From JAAZNO01 sp964508025 (GTDB taxonomy: Bacteria > Chloroflexota > Anaerolineae > B4-G1 > SLSP01), in contig CAZDSF010000020.1 in assembly GCA_964508025.1 (NCBI GenBank), positions 1 to 49,214 of the forward strand: a stretch of 49,214 bases of DNA, written 5' to 3'. Within the stretch, counting starts at the first letter, position 1. Each line of letters starts with the position of its first letter. The translations under genes and the position numbers were made by a program. Below are positions 7,305-14,440 of the stretch, piece after piece. The notes beneath the pieces were generated by a model that worked only from the letters and a program-made list of their open reading frames with translations, did no database searches and was not told the DNA's origin.

Positions 7305-8705
7305 ATGACTCACCCTTACGATCTTATCATCCTCGGCGGGGGGCCGGGGGGCTATGTGGCGGCGATCCGCGCGGCGCAGCTGGGACTCAAGGCCGCGCTG
7401 GTGGAGCGCGAGCATCTGGGCGGCGTCTGCCTCAACTGGGGCTGTATTCCCACAAAGTCGCTCTTGCGCAATGCGGAAATCGCCCGCTTGGTGACGGGCG
7501 GCGGCAAGGAGTTCGGCTTCAGCGCCGAAAACGTGACGCTGGATTACGCCGCCGCTGTCGAACGCAGCCGCAAAATCTCCGCGCGGCTTGTCAAAGGCGT
7601 GGAGCTGCTGATGAAGAGCAACGCGGTTGACGTGATCTGGGGCGCAGGGCGACTCACGTCCCCCACCACTATCGAGGTGATGTTGAACGACGGCGGCGTG
7701 CAGACGCTCGCAGCGCCGCACATCATTCTGGCGACCGGCTCGCGGGCGCGGCTCATCCCCGGCGTGGAGGCCGATGGCGAGCGCATCCTCACCGCGCGGC
7801 ATGCGCTGGAACGCCGCGCGCTGCCCGCTTCCGCCGTCATCATCGGCGCGGGGCCGATTGGGCTGGAATTTGCCACTGTTTGGGCGTCTTACGGCGCGCA
7901 AATCACTGTGGTGGAGATGCTCGAACACATTTTGCCTGCCGAGGATGAAGATGCAGCCAAAGAGCTTGCCCGCGCGCTCAAAAAGCAGAAGATCAAGACG
8001 CTGGAATCCACCCGCGTGGAGGGCATCGAGAAAACCGAGACGGGCGTCGCTGTGCGCGTGAGCGGCCCGAAAGGCGAGGCAACGTTGGAAGCCGAGATCG
8101 CCCTGGTCGCCATCGGCGTGCGGCCCAACAGCGAAGACCTGGGCCTGGAAGCGGCAGGCATCGCTACGGAGCGCGGCTGGGTCGCGGTGGATGGCTTTAT
8201 GCAGACGAATGTTCCCGGCATTTACGCCATCGGCGATCTGAACGGCCTGCTGCCGTTGGCGCACGTCGCCTCGGCGCAAGGCGTATTGGCGGTGGAACAT
8301 CTCGCCGGACATGAGGTCAAGCCTTTTGATGTGAACGCCATGCCGCGCGGCACATACACCTCGCCGCAGGTCGCCTCGTTCGGCTTGAGCGAGGTCAAAG
8401 CGCGCGCGCAGGGGCTAGAGGTGAAAGTGGGCCAGTTCCCGTTCTTGCCCAACGGCAAAGCGCTGGGATTGGGTGAGAATCAGGGCTTCGTCAAAATCGT
8501 GGCGGAGGAGGCCAGCCATGCTATCGTGGGCGCGGTCATCGTCGGCCCGGAGGCTACAGAGCTGCTGCCCGAACTTGTGCTGGCGCACACGGCCGAGCTT
8601 ACCCCCGACGACATCGCTGCGACCGTCCACGCGCATCCCACCCTCAACGAGGCGGTGATGGAAGCCGCGCACGGGGTATTTGGGAAGGCGATACACATTG
8701 GGTAA
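7305..8705 (+). CDS. lpdA: dihydrolipoyl dehydrogenase
   Basis: A FAD-dependent E3 enzyme that reoxidises dihydrolipoamide with NAD in 2-oxoacid dehydrogenase or glycine cleavage complexes. The 466-aa protein has the N-terminal FAD loop GGGPGG at 11-16. The redox disulfide is GGVCLNWGC, Cys42 and Cys47. A second Rossmann loop, IIGAGPIGLEFA, binds NAD, and IYAIGDLNGLLPLAHVASAQG is the second FAD segment. The dimerisation domain ends in HAHPTLNEAVMEAA, with the catalytic His-Glu. AAGGAG at 7293-7298 is 6 nt before the ATG. No E1/E2 or glycine-cleavage genes are adjacent, so its complex is unknown. It ends at the start of a heptamer array. Confidence 0.93.
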   Translation: MTHPYDLIILGGGPGGYVAAIRAAQLGLKAALVEREHLGGVCLNWGCIPTKSLLRNAEIARLVTGGGKEFGFSAENVTLDYAAAVERSRKISARLVKGVELLMKSNAVDVIWGAGRLTSPTTIEVMLNDGGVQTLAAPHIILATGSRARLIPGVEADGERILTARHALERRALPASAVIIGAGPIGLEFATVWASYGAQITVVEMLEHILPAEDEDAAKELARALKKQKIKTLESTRVEGIEKTETGVAVRVSGPKGEATLEAEIALVAIGVRPNSEDLGLEAAGIATERGWVAVDGFMQTNVPGIYAIGDLNGLLPLAHVASAQGVLAVEHLAGHEVKPFDVNAMPRGTYTSPQVASFGLSEVKARAQGLEVKVGQFPFLPNGKALGLGENQGFVKIVAEEASHAIVGAVIVGPEATELLPELVLAHTAELTPDDIAATVHAHPTLNEAVMEAAHGVFGKAIHIG

Positions 8706-8777
8706 TGCGTGCTGCGTACTGCGTAAGAAGCCAAGAACCCTTCACGCATTACGCATTCCGTGTTACGTATTACGCAC
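8704..8777. repeat. heptamer array between lpdA and the pyrK-like gene
   Basis: Left half: AATGCGT, GCTGCGT, ACTGCGT in exact phase at 8704-8724. Right half: ACGCATT, ACGCATT, CCGTGTT, ACGTATT, ACGCACA in exact phase from 8744. The halves are inverted copies of the same monomer and can fold into a hairpin. The array starts inside the lpdA stop and ends in the next ATG. Confidence 0.75.
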
Positions 8778-9512
8778 ATGAGTAAACATCACACCGCCAT
8801 CTTCCGTGAGGCGCGGCCCGAAGCGCCGTTCTGGGCCGTGCGCTTCAAGCTGCCTAATCCGCCGCGACCGGGTTGTTTTGTGCTGGTGGATTTGGGCGGG
8901 CCGCTGCGCGAGGCGTTGTTCCCGGCGGCGGTGGATGTAGGCGGCTTTACGGTGATGGTGGCGCCGCGCCATCCGGCGACCCGCTTGCTGCCCGGCGCAG
9001 AAGTGAACATGCTTGGCCCGTTTGGGCGCGGCTTCCAGGTGGAGCCGGCGGAGCGACTATTGCTGGTAGCGGAAGCGCATACGTTGCCGCCGTTGCTGCC
9101 CTTGCTCGAAGCCGCGCCGATGGTGACGCTGGTGCTCGCGGCGCCGACCCGCGCCCTGTTGCCCGCGCTGAACCGGTTCCCGCCTGCCGTAGAACTGCAT
9201 CTCATCACCCAGGACGGCTCGGCGGGGTACGCTGGCACGCTCGACGCCTGTCATCACACCGATTCACCGCTGGTTGAGGCTGTGCAATGGGCGGATCGCA
9301 TCTGCGCCTCGTGCGAGCCGCTCTTCTATCCCGTGCTGGCGCAGATCGTGCGGCAGCAGCGCTTGCATCCCACGCCCAACTTCGCCCAGGCGCTCGTGCA
9401 GGTTACGATGCCCTGCGGCGTTGGCGCGTGTGAGATCTGCCGCGTGCAGACCGTTCACGGAGAACGCCGCGCCTGCACGGATGGCCCGGTTTTCGATATT
9501 TTGGATTTTTGA
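8778..9512 (+). CDS. pyrK: PyrK-like dihydroorotate dehydrogenase electron transfer subunit
   Basis: A 244-aa ferredoxin-reductase-like protein. In class 1B dihydroorotate dehydrogenase it passes electrons from PyrD FMN through FAD and a 2Fe-2S centre to NAD. The C-terminal cluster site is clear: CGVGACEIC followed by a fourth Cys in RRACTDGPVF. The N-terminal barrel is poorly conserved: the usual FAD-binding R-x-Y/F-S/T pattern is not obvious, replaced near PRHPATRLLPGAEVNMLGPFG. The next gene is a PyrD-like protein, which supports the assignment. No ribosome site precedes the ATG at 8778, where heptamer DNA runs up to the start. The last residues (VFDILDF) are encoded by a GATTTTT-type heptamer array. 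Confidence 0.72.
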   Translation: MSKHHTAIFREARPEAPFWAVRFKLPNPPRPGCFVLVDLGGPLREALFPAAVDVGGFTVMVAPRHPATRLLPGAEVNMLGPFGRGFQVEPAERLLLVAEAHTLPPLLPLLEAAPMVTLVLAAPTRALLPALNRFPPAVELHLITQDGSAGYAGTLDACHHTDSPLVEAVQWADRICASCEPLFYPVLAQIVRQQRLHPTPNFAQALVQVTMPCGVGACEICRVQTVHGERRACTDGPVFDILDF

Positions 9513-9562
9513 TTTCGGATTTTGGAACGCCTTATCGCTTTTTCGCTTTCTCGCCTTTTCAC
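9496..9562. repeat. heptamer array spanning the end of pyrK and the pyrD-like start
   Basis: In phase from 9503: GGATTTT, TGATTTC, GGATTTT, GGAACGC, CTTATCG, CTTTTTC, GCTTTCT, CGCCTTT, TCACATG. Two monomer families are joined without loss of phase, the second like that at 16569-16596. The array begins within pyrK coding sequence and ends in the ATG of the next gene, leaving no ribosome site. Confidence 0.75.
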
Positions 9563-10411
9563 ATGATCGAACTCGCGCCTAATCACAAATTTGGATTGCC
9601 CATCGCCACGCCGGTGTTGCCGGCGGCGGGCGTTTTCGGCTACGGCGGAGAGTACCGCGACTTGGTGGATTACAGCGGTCTCGGCGCGCTTGTCACCAAT
9701 CCCGTGAGCCTGCGCCCACGCCGCGCAGCCAATCCGCCCCGCATGGCGGTGCGCGGCGAACATCTTCTGATCCATACCGGACATCCTAACCCTGGTTTGC
9801 CCGCCGTGCTGCGGCAAAATCGGGAGCTCTGGGAGCGGCTGGGCTTACCGGTGATCCTCCATATCCTTGCCGCCAGTCCCGCCGAAATGGCGGAGATGGC
9901 AGATCGGCTCGCGGGCGAGTCCGTCATTCACGGCATCGAGCTGGGCCTCGATGAGCACACCTCGGCTGAGAAAGCCCTGGCCCTGCTGCGAAGCATCCGG
10001 CTGAACAGCGACCTGCCCGTCATCGTGCGCGTGCCTTTCAGCGGCGCGGCGACGCTGGCGCAGCCCCTTGCTGAAGCCGGGGCAGATGCGCTTACGCTTA
10101 CCTCTCCGCCGCGCGGCTTGTTGCCGCACTACGACGATGACGCGGATGCAGCAGCGGCCCTCATGCGTGGGCGGCTCTACGGGCCGGCGCTGTTGCCCTT
10201 GTTGCTGCATCAACTCCATCACTGGATTCCCCGTTTGCCTGTCCCTGTGATTGCTTGCGGCGGTATCACCTCGGTGGAGGATGCGCGGGCCTGCCTGGCC
10301 CTAGGCGCCGTCGCTGTACAGCTCGATGCCGCACTCTGGCGGCAGCCGGAATTGGCGACTCACATTGCAAAGGAGCTTACCCATGACCCCAGAAGAAACG
10401 ACCCCGATTGA
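9563..10411 (+). CDS. PyrD-like dihydroorotate dehydrogenase homologue lacking key active-site residues
   Basis: A 282-aa FMN TIM-barrel protein related to class 1B PyrD. Family features remain: AAGVFGYGGEYRDLVDYSGLGALVTNPVSLRPR near the start, RLYGPALLPLLLHQL, and the phosphate-binding VIACGGITSVEDARACLALGA. Active-site positions are changed. The strand that normally reads ELN-x-SCPN is ELGLDEHTS (126-134), so the catalytic Cys is absent. The conserved Lys after GAxVT is Asn46, and the N-x-D/T metal-like loop after K-L-x-P-N is missing (VRVPFSGA). It may be a catalytically altered paralogue or use another substrate. It follows pyrK and overlaps the next gene by 29 nt. Start at ATG 9563. Confidence 0.72.
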   Translation: MIELAPNHKFGLPIATPVLPAAGVFGYGGEYRDLVDYSGLGALVTNPVSLRPRRAANPPRMAVRGEHLLIHTGHPNPGLPAVLRQNRELWERLGLPVILHILAASPAEMAEMADRLAGESVIHGIELGLDEHTSAEKALALLRSIRLNSDLPVIVRVPFSGAATLAQPLAEAGADALTLTSPPRGLLPHYDDDADAAAALMRGRLYGPALLPLLLHQLHHWIPRLPVPVIACGGITSVEDARACLALGAVAVQLDAALWRQPELATHIAKELTHDPRRNDPD

Positions 10412-10997
10412 TCCGAACCGTACCCGTGTGCTGCCCGAAACGTATGCCGAGAACGACAGCCCCAGTCACCCCGCGCCCAAGCCCAAACGACCCTTCGGTC
10501 TGGCGCTGTTGTGGGTGCTGTTGCTCATCTCCCTGGCGCTCAACGGCCTGGCGCTCTTCTGGATCAACGCCCTGCAGCAGGGTCTCATGGGGGCGCAGGT
10601 GCAACTCCGCGAGATGGTGAGCGGCGCGCGCACCGATTTGCAGGCTTTTGGCGCGCAGCCGCTCAAGTTTCAGGTCGCCGTGGATCAGCAGATTCCCATC
10701 TCCGAAACGGTCGCTATCAGCGATACGTTTGTCATTCCAATCAATACCGTGTTTCCCTTCTCCACACGGGTGAATACGACCATTAACATTCCACTGTTCG
10801 GCCCGCAGGAGGTTTCTATCCCCGTATCCGCCTCTGTACCGGTGAATACCACCTTTGAAGTGCCCATCCGCGCCAATTTTCCCATCTCGATGACCTTTCA
10901 CTTCACCATGGATCTGCCTGTTGAGATCACTTTGCCCCCAGAATTGCTGCAACCGATTGACCAAATGCTGCAACAGGCTGAAGATGGCTTGAGGTGA
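10383..10997 (+). CDS. single-pass membrane protein with repetitive beta-like domain
   Basis: An unrecognised 204-aa protein. Residues 1-38 are polar and Pro-rich, about 39-62 form one strong hydrophobic segment (LALLWVLLLISLALNGLALF), and the rest is external if the basic KPKRP before the helix is cytoplasmic. The C-terminal part repeats short IPI/VPV/FPI strands every 8-12 residues from about 105 to 185, suggesting a beta-stack. AAAGGAG just after 10368 is 7 nt before the ATG at 10383, and the gene overlaps the PyrD-like gene by 29 nt, so the two are co-transcribed. No function is proposed. Confidence 0.68.
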   Translation: MTPEETTPIDPNRTRVLPETYAENDSPSHPAPKPKRPFGLALLWVLLLISLALNGLALFWINALQQGLMGAQVQLREMVSGARTDLQAFGAQPLKFQVAVDQQIPISETVAISDTFVIPINTVFPFSTRVNTTINIPLFGPQEVSIPVSASVPVNTTFEVPIRANFPISMTFHFTMDLPVEITLPPELLQPIDQMLQQAEDGLR

Positions 10998-11009
10998 ATA
11001 TCATCAATA

Positions 11010-11058
11010 GGGAAAGTGACACTTCCCACTAGGGACGCCCCTCTCAGAAGACTATAAT
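11010..11058 (+). promoter_or_regulatory. palindrome plus TATAAT upstream of ubiE/menG
   Basis: GGGAAAGTGACACTTCCC at 11010-11027 is a near-perfect palindrome with one bulged A, and TATAAT stands at 11053-11058. The palindrome could be the end of the upstream unit or an operator for the promoter. No clear -35 box is found at the right spacing. Confidence 0.35.
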
Positions 11059-11132
11059 GACGGCATGTTCCGCGCCAGCAGGAACCTGTTTGCCGTTGCT
11101 GCTGCACATTATCAAATAAGGAGAAAAAGCCG

Positions 11133-11894
11133 GTGTCCGGCGTTGCACCAAGCCCGACAGAACATCCTTCGCTGCCCCAGGCGGGCGCGGCAGCCACAGC
11201 CCAACAACAGAAAGCCGCTATGCGAGGGATGTTTTCGCGTATCGCTGCCCGCTACGATCTCATCAACCGTTTGATTTCGCTGGGGCAGGATCAACGGCTG
11301 CGCGGCGAGGCATTGCGCGCAACGCAACTGCCGCCGAACGGACGGCTGCTCGATGTGGCGACCGGCACCGGCGATGTGGCGTTGACGGCCCGCCGCCGCT
11401 ATCCGGCTTTGCGCGTGATCGGAGTGGATCTCACCTGGGCGATGCTGCGCGGGGCGCAGCTCAAAGCCGCCAGCCTCGCCGCCGCACCCGCGTGGAGTGT
11501 GGGCGATGGGCTGGCGCTGCCCTTCCCCGATGCCAGTTTCGATGCTGTGATCTCCGCTTTTATGATGCGCAACGTGCCCGATGTGCGCCGCGCATTCGCC
11601 GAACAAGCGCGAGTGGTGCGTCCCGGCGGGCGTGTGGTCTGTTTGGAGATGAGCTGGCCGCGCCGCTTTCCCATGTCGCTGCTGTTCGATTGGTATTTCA
11701 ACGGCTGGGTGCCGCTGGTGGGCCGGCTCATTTCCAGGGATGCCGGCGCCTACACCTACCTGCCGCGCTCGGTGAAGACATTTCTGCGCCCCGAGCACGT
11801 TGCCCAGCAGATGGCGGCTGCCGGATTGCAACACGTCTCCTGGCGCAAGCGGATGCTGGGCACTGCCATCATCTACGTGGGCGAAAAACCGTGA
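11133..11894 (+). CDS. ubiE: demethylmenaquinone/ubiquinone methyltransferase, UbiE/MenG family
   Basis: A SAM-dependent C-methyltransferase that makes the last step of menaquinone (or ubiquinone) synthesis. In this class of organism demethylmenaquinone is the likely substrate. The 253-aa protein has the UbiE entry motif MFSRIAARYDLINRLISLGQDQRLR. The SAM loop is LLDVATGTGDVAL and the conserved segments FPDASFDAVISAFMMRNVPD and VVRPGGRVVCLEMSWP follow. AAGGAG at 11118-11123 lies 9 nt before a GTG start at 11133. About 30 extra N-terminal residues are low-complexity. It stands apart from other menaquinone genes. Confidence 0.9.
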   Translation: MSGVAPSPTEHPSLPQAGAAATAQQQKAAMRGMFSRIAARYDLINRLISLGQDQRLRGEALRATQLPPNGRLLDVATGTGDVALTARRRYPALRVIGVDLTWAMLRGAQLKAASLAAAPAWSVGDGLALPFPDASFDAVISAFMMRNVPDVRRAFAEQARVVRPGGRVVCLEMSWPRRFPMSLLFDWYFNGWVPLVGRLISRDAGAYTYLPRSVKTFLRPEHVAQQMAAAGLQHVSWRKRMLGTAIIYVGEKP

Positions 11895-11949
11895 TGCGCA
11901 ACCAAGCGTGCGCCTACGGTACAGCCTCGATAATGAAAATCATTAACAC

Positions 11950-12026
11950 AGAGGCGGAGAGGCGCAGAGGCGCGGAGGTTTTTTCTTCATCCTTCCGCCT
12001 TCCGCCTTCATACTTTCATTAAGGAG
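11950..12026 (+). repeat. CU-rich heptad 5' leader element, copy 2 (best preserved)
   Basis: Ten units in unbroken 7-bp phase: AGAGGCG, GAGAGGC, GCAGAGG, CGCGGAG, GTTTTTT, CTTCATC, CTTCCGC, CTTCCGC, CTTCATA, CTTTCAT, ending at 12019. AAGGAGG follows directly. The CTTCCGCC segment could pair with the GGAGGAAG at the ribosome site over 7 of 8 positions. Confidence 0.75.
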
Positions 12027-12031
12027 GAAGC

Positions 12032-13576
12032 ATGGATCCAACGACCGATCCGCGGATTGAGGGATTGCGCGCCCGACAGGAACGCGCGCAGCAAGGCGGC
12101 GGCGCCGACCGCATCGCCGGCCAGCACGCCAAGGGCAAGCAGACCGCTCGCGAGCGCATCGAGATGCTGCTCGACCCCGGTACGTTTCAGGAATTGCAGG
12201 CCTTCATGATCAGCCCTAGCGACGGGGAGAATGCGATCCCCGGTGATGGCGTCGTCACCGGCTACGGCGAGATTGACGGCCGCACCGTCTACGTGTACGC
12301 CCAGGACTTCACCGTCTACGGCGGCTCCGTCTCGCTGACTCACGCGCGCAAAATCGTCCGCGTGCAGGAGATGGCGATGAACAGCGGCTGCCCCATCATC
12401 GGGCTGCTGGATTCCGGCGGCGCGCGCATCCAGGAGGGGGTGAGCTCCTTGCAGGGCTACGGCGAGATCTTCCGCCGCAACGCCCTGGCTTCTGGCGTGA
12501 CCCCGCAGATCTCCGTGATGCTCGGCCCGTGCGCGGGTGGGGCTTCGTACAGTCCGGCGCTCACCGATTTTATCATCATGACTGACAAGACTTCGGTCAT
12601 GTTTATCACTGGCCCGGATGTGGTCAAGAGCGTCACCGGCGAGGTAATTGACCAGCAGAGTCTCGGCGGCGCGATGGCGCACTTCACCAAGAGCGGCGTC
12701 GCCAGTTTTGTCGCCGAAAGTGAAGAGGCTTCTCTGGCGCTCGTGCGGCAGCTGCTGAGCTACCTGCCCGCCAACAACGTCGAGGATCCGCCTTATGCCC
12801 CGCCCAGTGATCGCCCTGACCGTGCGGCCCCGCTCCTGAACACCCTGGTGCCGGAAGACCCCAACACCCCCTACGATATGCGCACCGTCATCGAGAACGT
12901 TTTCGACCTGGGGACTTTCCTGGAGGTGCAGGCGGGGTGGGCGCAGAATGCCATTGTGGGCTTTGCGCGGCTCGATGGGCAGCCGGTGGGCGTGGTGGCG
13001 CAACAGCCGATGTACATGGCGGGCGTCATTGATATTGATGCTTCTGACAAGATTTGTCGCTTCGTCAGCTTCTGCGATGCTTACAATCTGCCGGTGTTCA
13101 CGTTCGTGGATTCGCCCGGCTTCCTCCCCGGCACGCACCAGGAGCACGGCGGCATCATTCGCCACGGCGCCAAGATCATTTACGCCTATGTGGAGGCGAC
13201 GGTGCCGAAGATCTCCGTCGTCACCCGCAAAGCGTATGGCGGCGCCTACGTGGTGATGAGCAGCAAGGGCATCGGCGCGGATCTGCATTTCGCCTGGCCT
13301 TCTGCCGAGATCGCCGTGATGGGTGCGGAAGGCGCGGTGAACATCCTCAACCGCCGGGAGATTTCCCAGGCGGAGGATCCCGACGCCGCGCGCGCTGCGT
13401 TGATCGCCGAGTACCGCGAGAAATTCGCCAACCCCTATCGCGCCGCCGAGGAAGGGATCGTGGATGCCGTCATCGAGCCGGCGCAGACCCGTGCGACGTT
13501 GATCGCTGCGCTGCGGGCGCTGCATGAGCCGGCCCGCCAGCTGCCCACGAAGAAGCACGGCATCATGCCGATGTAA
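12032..13576 (+). CDS. mmdA: acyl-CoA carboxyltransferase/decarboxylase alpha subunit (MmdA/PccB family)
   Basis: The carboxyltransferase that moves a carboxyl group between an acyl-CoA (methylmalonyl-, malonyl- or glutaconyl-CoA) and biotin. The 514-aa length is standard. The N-terminal crotonase fold has GGSVSLTHARKIVRVQEMA and LLDSGGARIQEGV, then the oxyanion motif GPCAGGASYSPALTDF. The C-terminal fold has FVDSPGFLPGTHQEHGGIIRHGAKI and AVMGAEGAVNILNRREI. The operon continues with a gamma-like anchor, a biotin carrier and a sodium-pump beta subunit, with no biotin carboxylase. It therefore probably works as a decarboxylase driving a sodium gradient. The exact acyl-CoA is not resolved. AAGGAGG at 12020-12026 precedes the ATG. 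Confidence 0.88.
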   Translation: MDPTTDPRIEGLRARQERAQQGGGADRIAGQHAKGKQTARERIEMLLDPGTFQELQAFMISPSDGENAIPGDGVVTGYGEIDGRTVYVYAQDFTVYGGSVSLTHARKIVRVQEMAMNSGCPIIGLLDSGGARIQEGVSSLQGYGEIFRRNALASGVTPQISVMLGPCAGGASYSPALTDFIIMTDKTSVMFITGPDVVKSVTGEVIDQQSLGGAMAHFTKSGVASFVAESEEASLALVRQLLSYLPANNVEDPPYAPPSDRPDRAAPLLNTLVPEDPNTPYDMRTVIENVFDLGTFLEVQAGWAQNAIVGFARLDGQPVGVVAQQPMYMAGVIDIDASDKICRFVSFCDAYNLPVFTFVDSPGFLPGTHQEHGGIIRHGAKIIYAYVEATVPKISVVTRKAYGGAYVVMSSKGIGADLHFAWPSAEIAVMGAEGAVNILNRREISQAEDPDAARAALIAEYREKFANPYRAAEEGIVDAVIEPAQTRATLIAALRALHEPARQLPTKKHGIMPM

Positions 13577-13588
13577 AGGAGCGTCAAC

Positions 13589-13951
13589 GTGGATGGTGAA
13601 CTGCTGCGACAAGCCCTGTTGCTGACGGTTATCGGCATGGGGATGACGTTTACCGCCATCGGGGCGCTGGTGCTGGGGATGTATTTGCTCAGCGGGAGCA
13701 GGTCCCGGAAGGCTGAGGCGGCAGCCGCTCCGACTGAGCCGGAAGCGGTAGTCGCTACGGCTGCGCCCCCCGCCGATGCGCGCTATATTGCCGCAGCGGC
13801 GGCAGTGGCCGTTGCGCGCGCCCAGGCTCTACGCGCGCCGCGACGGGATGCGGCAGCGCCGGTGGATCAATGGCGCAGTTTTGTGCGCAGCGGCCAGCTG
13901 GCTCAGCGCGGCCGCGCCATTCGTAGCCAAACAACCATTCAGAAGCGCTGA
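13589..13951 (+). CDS. OadG-like gamma/delta subunit of sodium-pumping decarboxylase
   Basis: A 120-aa protein with one N-terminal transmembrane helix (about 8-34, LLLTVIGMGMTFTAIGALVL). An Ala/Pro-rich linker and a basic C-terminus follow, the usual shape of the small subunit that anchors the carboxyltransferase to the pump. Motif MGMTFTAIGALVLGMYLL resembles OadG/MmdD. The GTG start at 13589 has AAAGGAG at 13575-13581 and lies 12 nt after the alpha subunit. Assignment rests on shape and position; the linker is too variable for stronger support. Confidence 0.75.
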   Translation: MDGELLRQALLLTVIGMGMTFTAIGALVLGMYLLSGSRSRKAEAAAAPTEPEAVVATAAPPADARYIAAAAAVAVARAQALRAPRRDAAAPVDQWRSFVRSGQLAQRGRAIRSQTTIQKR

Positions 13952-14003
13952 GGCGCAGCGAGGGTTTAGCCTTCCGCCTTCAGACTTCATCCTTTCAAGG
14001 AGG
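13950..14003 (+). repeat. CU-rich heptad 5' leader element, copy 3
   Basis: In phase from 13950: GAGGCGC, AGCGAGG, GTTTAGC, CTTCCGC, CTTCAGA, CTTCATC, CTTTCAA, then GGAGG. It starts on the stop codon of the gamma-like gene and ends at the ribosome site of the biotin carrier gene, so it lies inside an operon. Confidence 0.7.
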
Positions 14004-14007
14004 ACCT

Positions 14008-14436
14008 ATGCCAGTCTATCGCGTGACTGTTGCTGGAAAAGTCTATAACGTCGAAGTCTCCAATCCGCGCGCGCAGCCGGTGACTGCCATCGTGGATGGG
14101 GAACCACTTGAGGTCTGGATCGAGGAGAATCAGCCGGCAGTGGGCGCCGCGGCTGCCGCTGCCGCGCCGGTGATGGCCGTCGCCCCGGCTCCAGGCGCTT
14201 CGGTCGCCGCGACTGCCCAATCCGGCGATGTGACTGCGCCGCTGCCCGGCGTCGTCACCGTGATTTCGGTCGCGGTGGGAGATGCCGTCAAGCCGGGGCA
14301 GGAGCTCTGCATTCTGGAAGCAATGAAGATGAACAATCCCATACGCGCCACCCGCGGCGGCGTGGTGCAGGCGGTTTATGTGACGGTGGGGCAACAAGTG
14401 CAGCACGGTACGCCGCTCTTCCGAATTGCGGATTAA
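14008..14436 (+). CDS. biotin carboxyl carrier protein of the decarboxylase
   Basis: Carries the carboxyl group on biotin between the alpha subunit and the membrane pump. The 142-aa protein has a short N-terminal domain (about 1-45), an Ala/Pro-rich flexible linker (46-75) and a biotinyl domain (76-142). The biotin attachment motif EAMKMNNPI is intact. The domain order matches the carriers of methylmalonyl-CoA and oxaloacetate decarboxylases. Start ATG 14008 with AAGGAGG 5 nt before. Confidence 0.93.
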   Translation: MPVYRVTVAGKVYNVEVSNPRAQPVTAIVDGEPLEVWIEENQPAVGAAAAAAAPVMAVAPAPGASVAATAQSGDVTAPLPGVVTVISVAVGDAVKPGQELCILEAMKMNNPIRATRGGVVQAVYVTVGQQVQHGTPLFRIAD

Positions 14437-14440
14437 TCCC

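Noticed and set aside
12008..13612. A 534-aa minus-strand open frame
   Set aside because: Shadow of the carboxyltransferase gene; no domain seen, while the plus strand has full family motifs.
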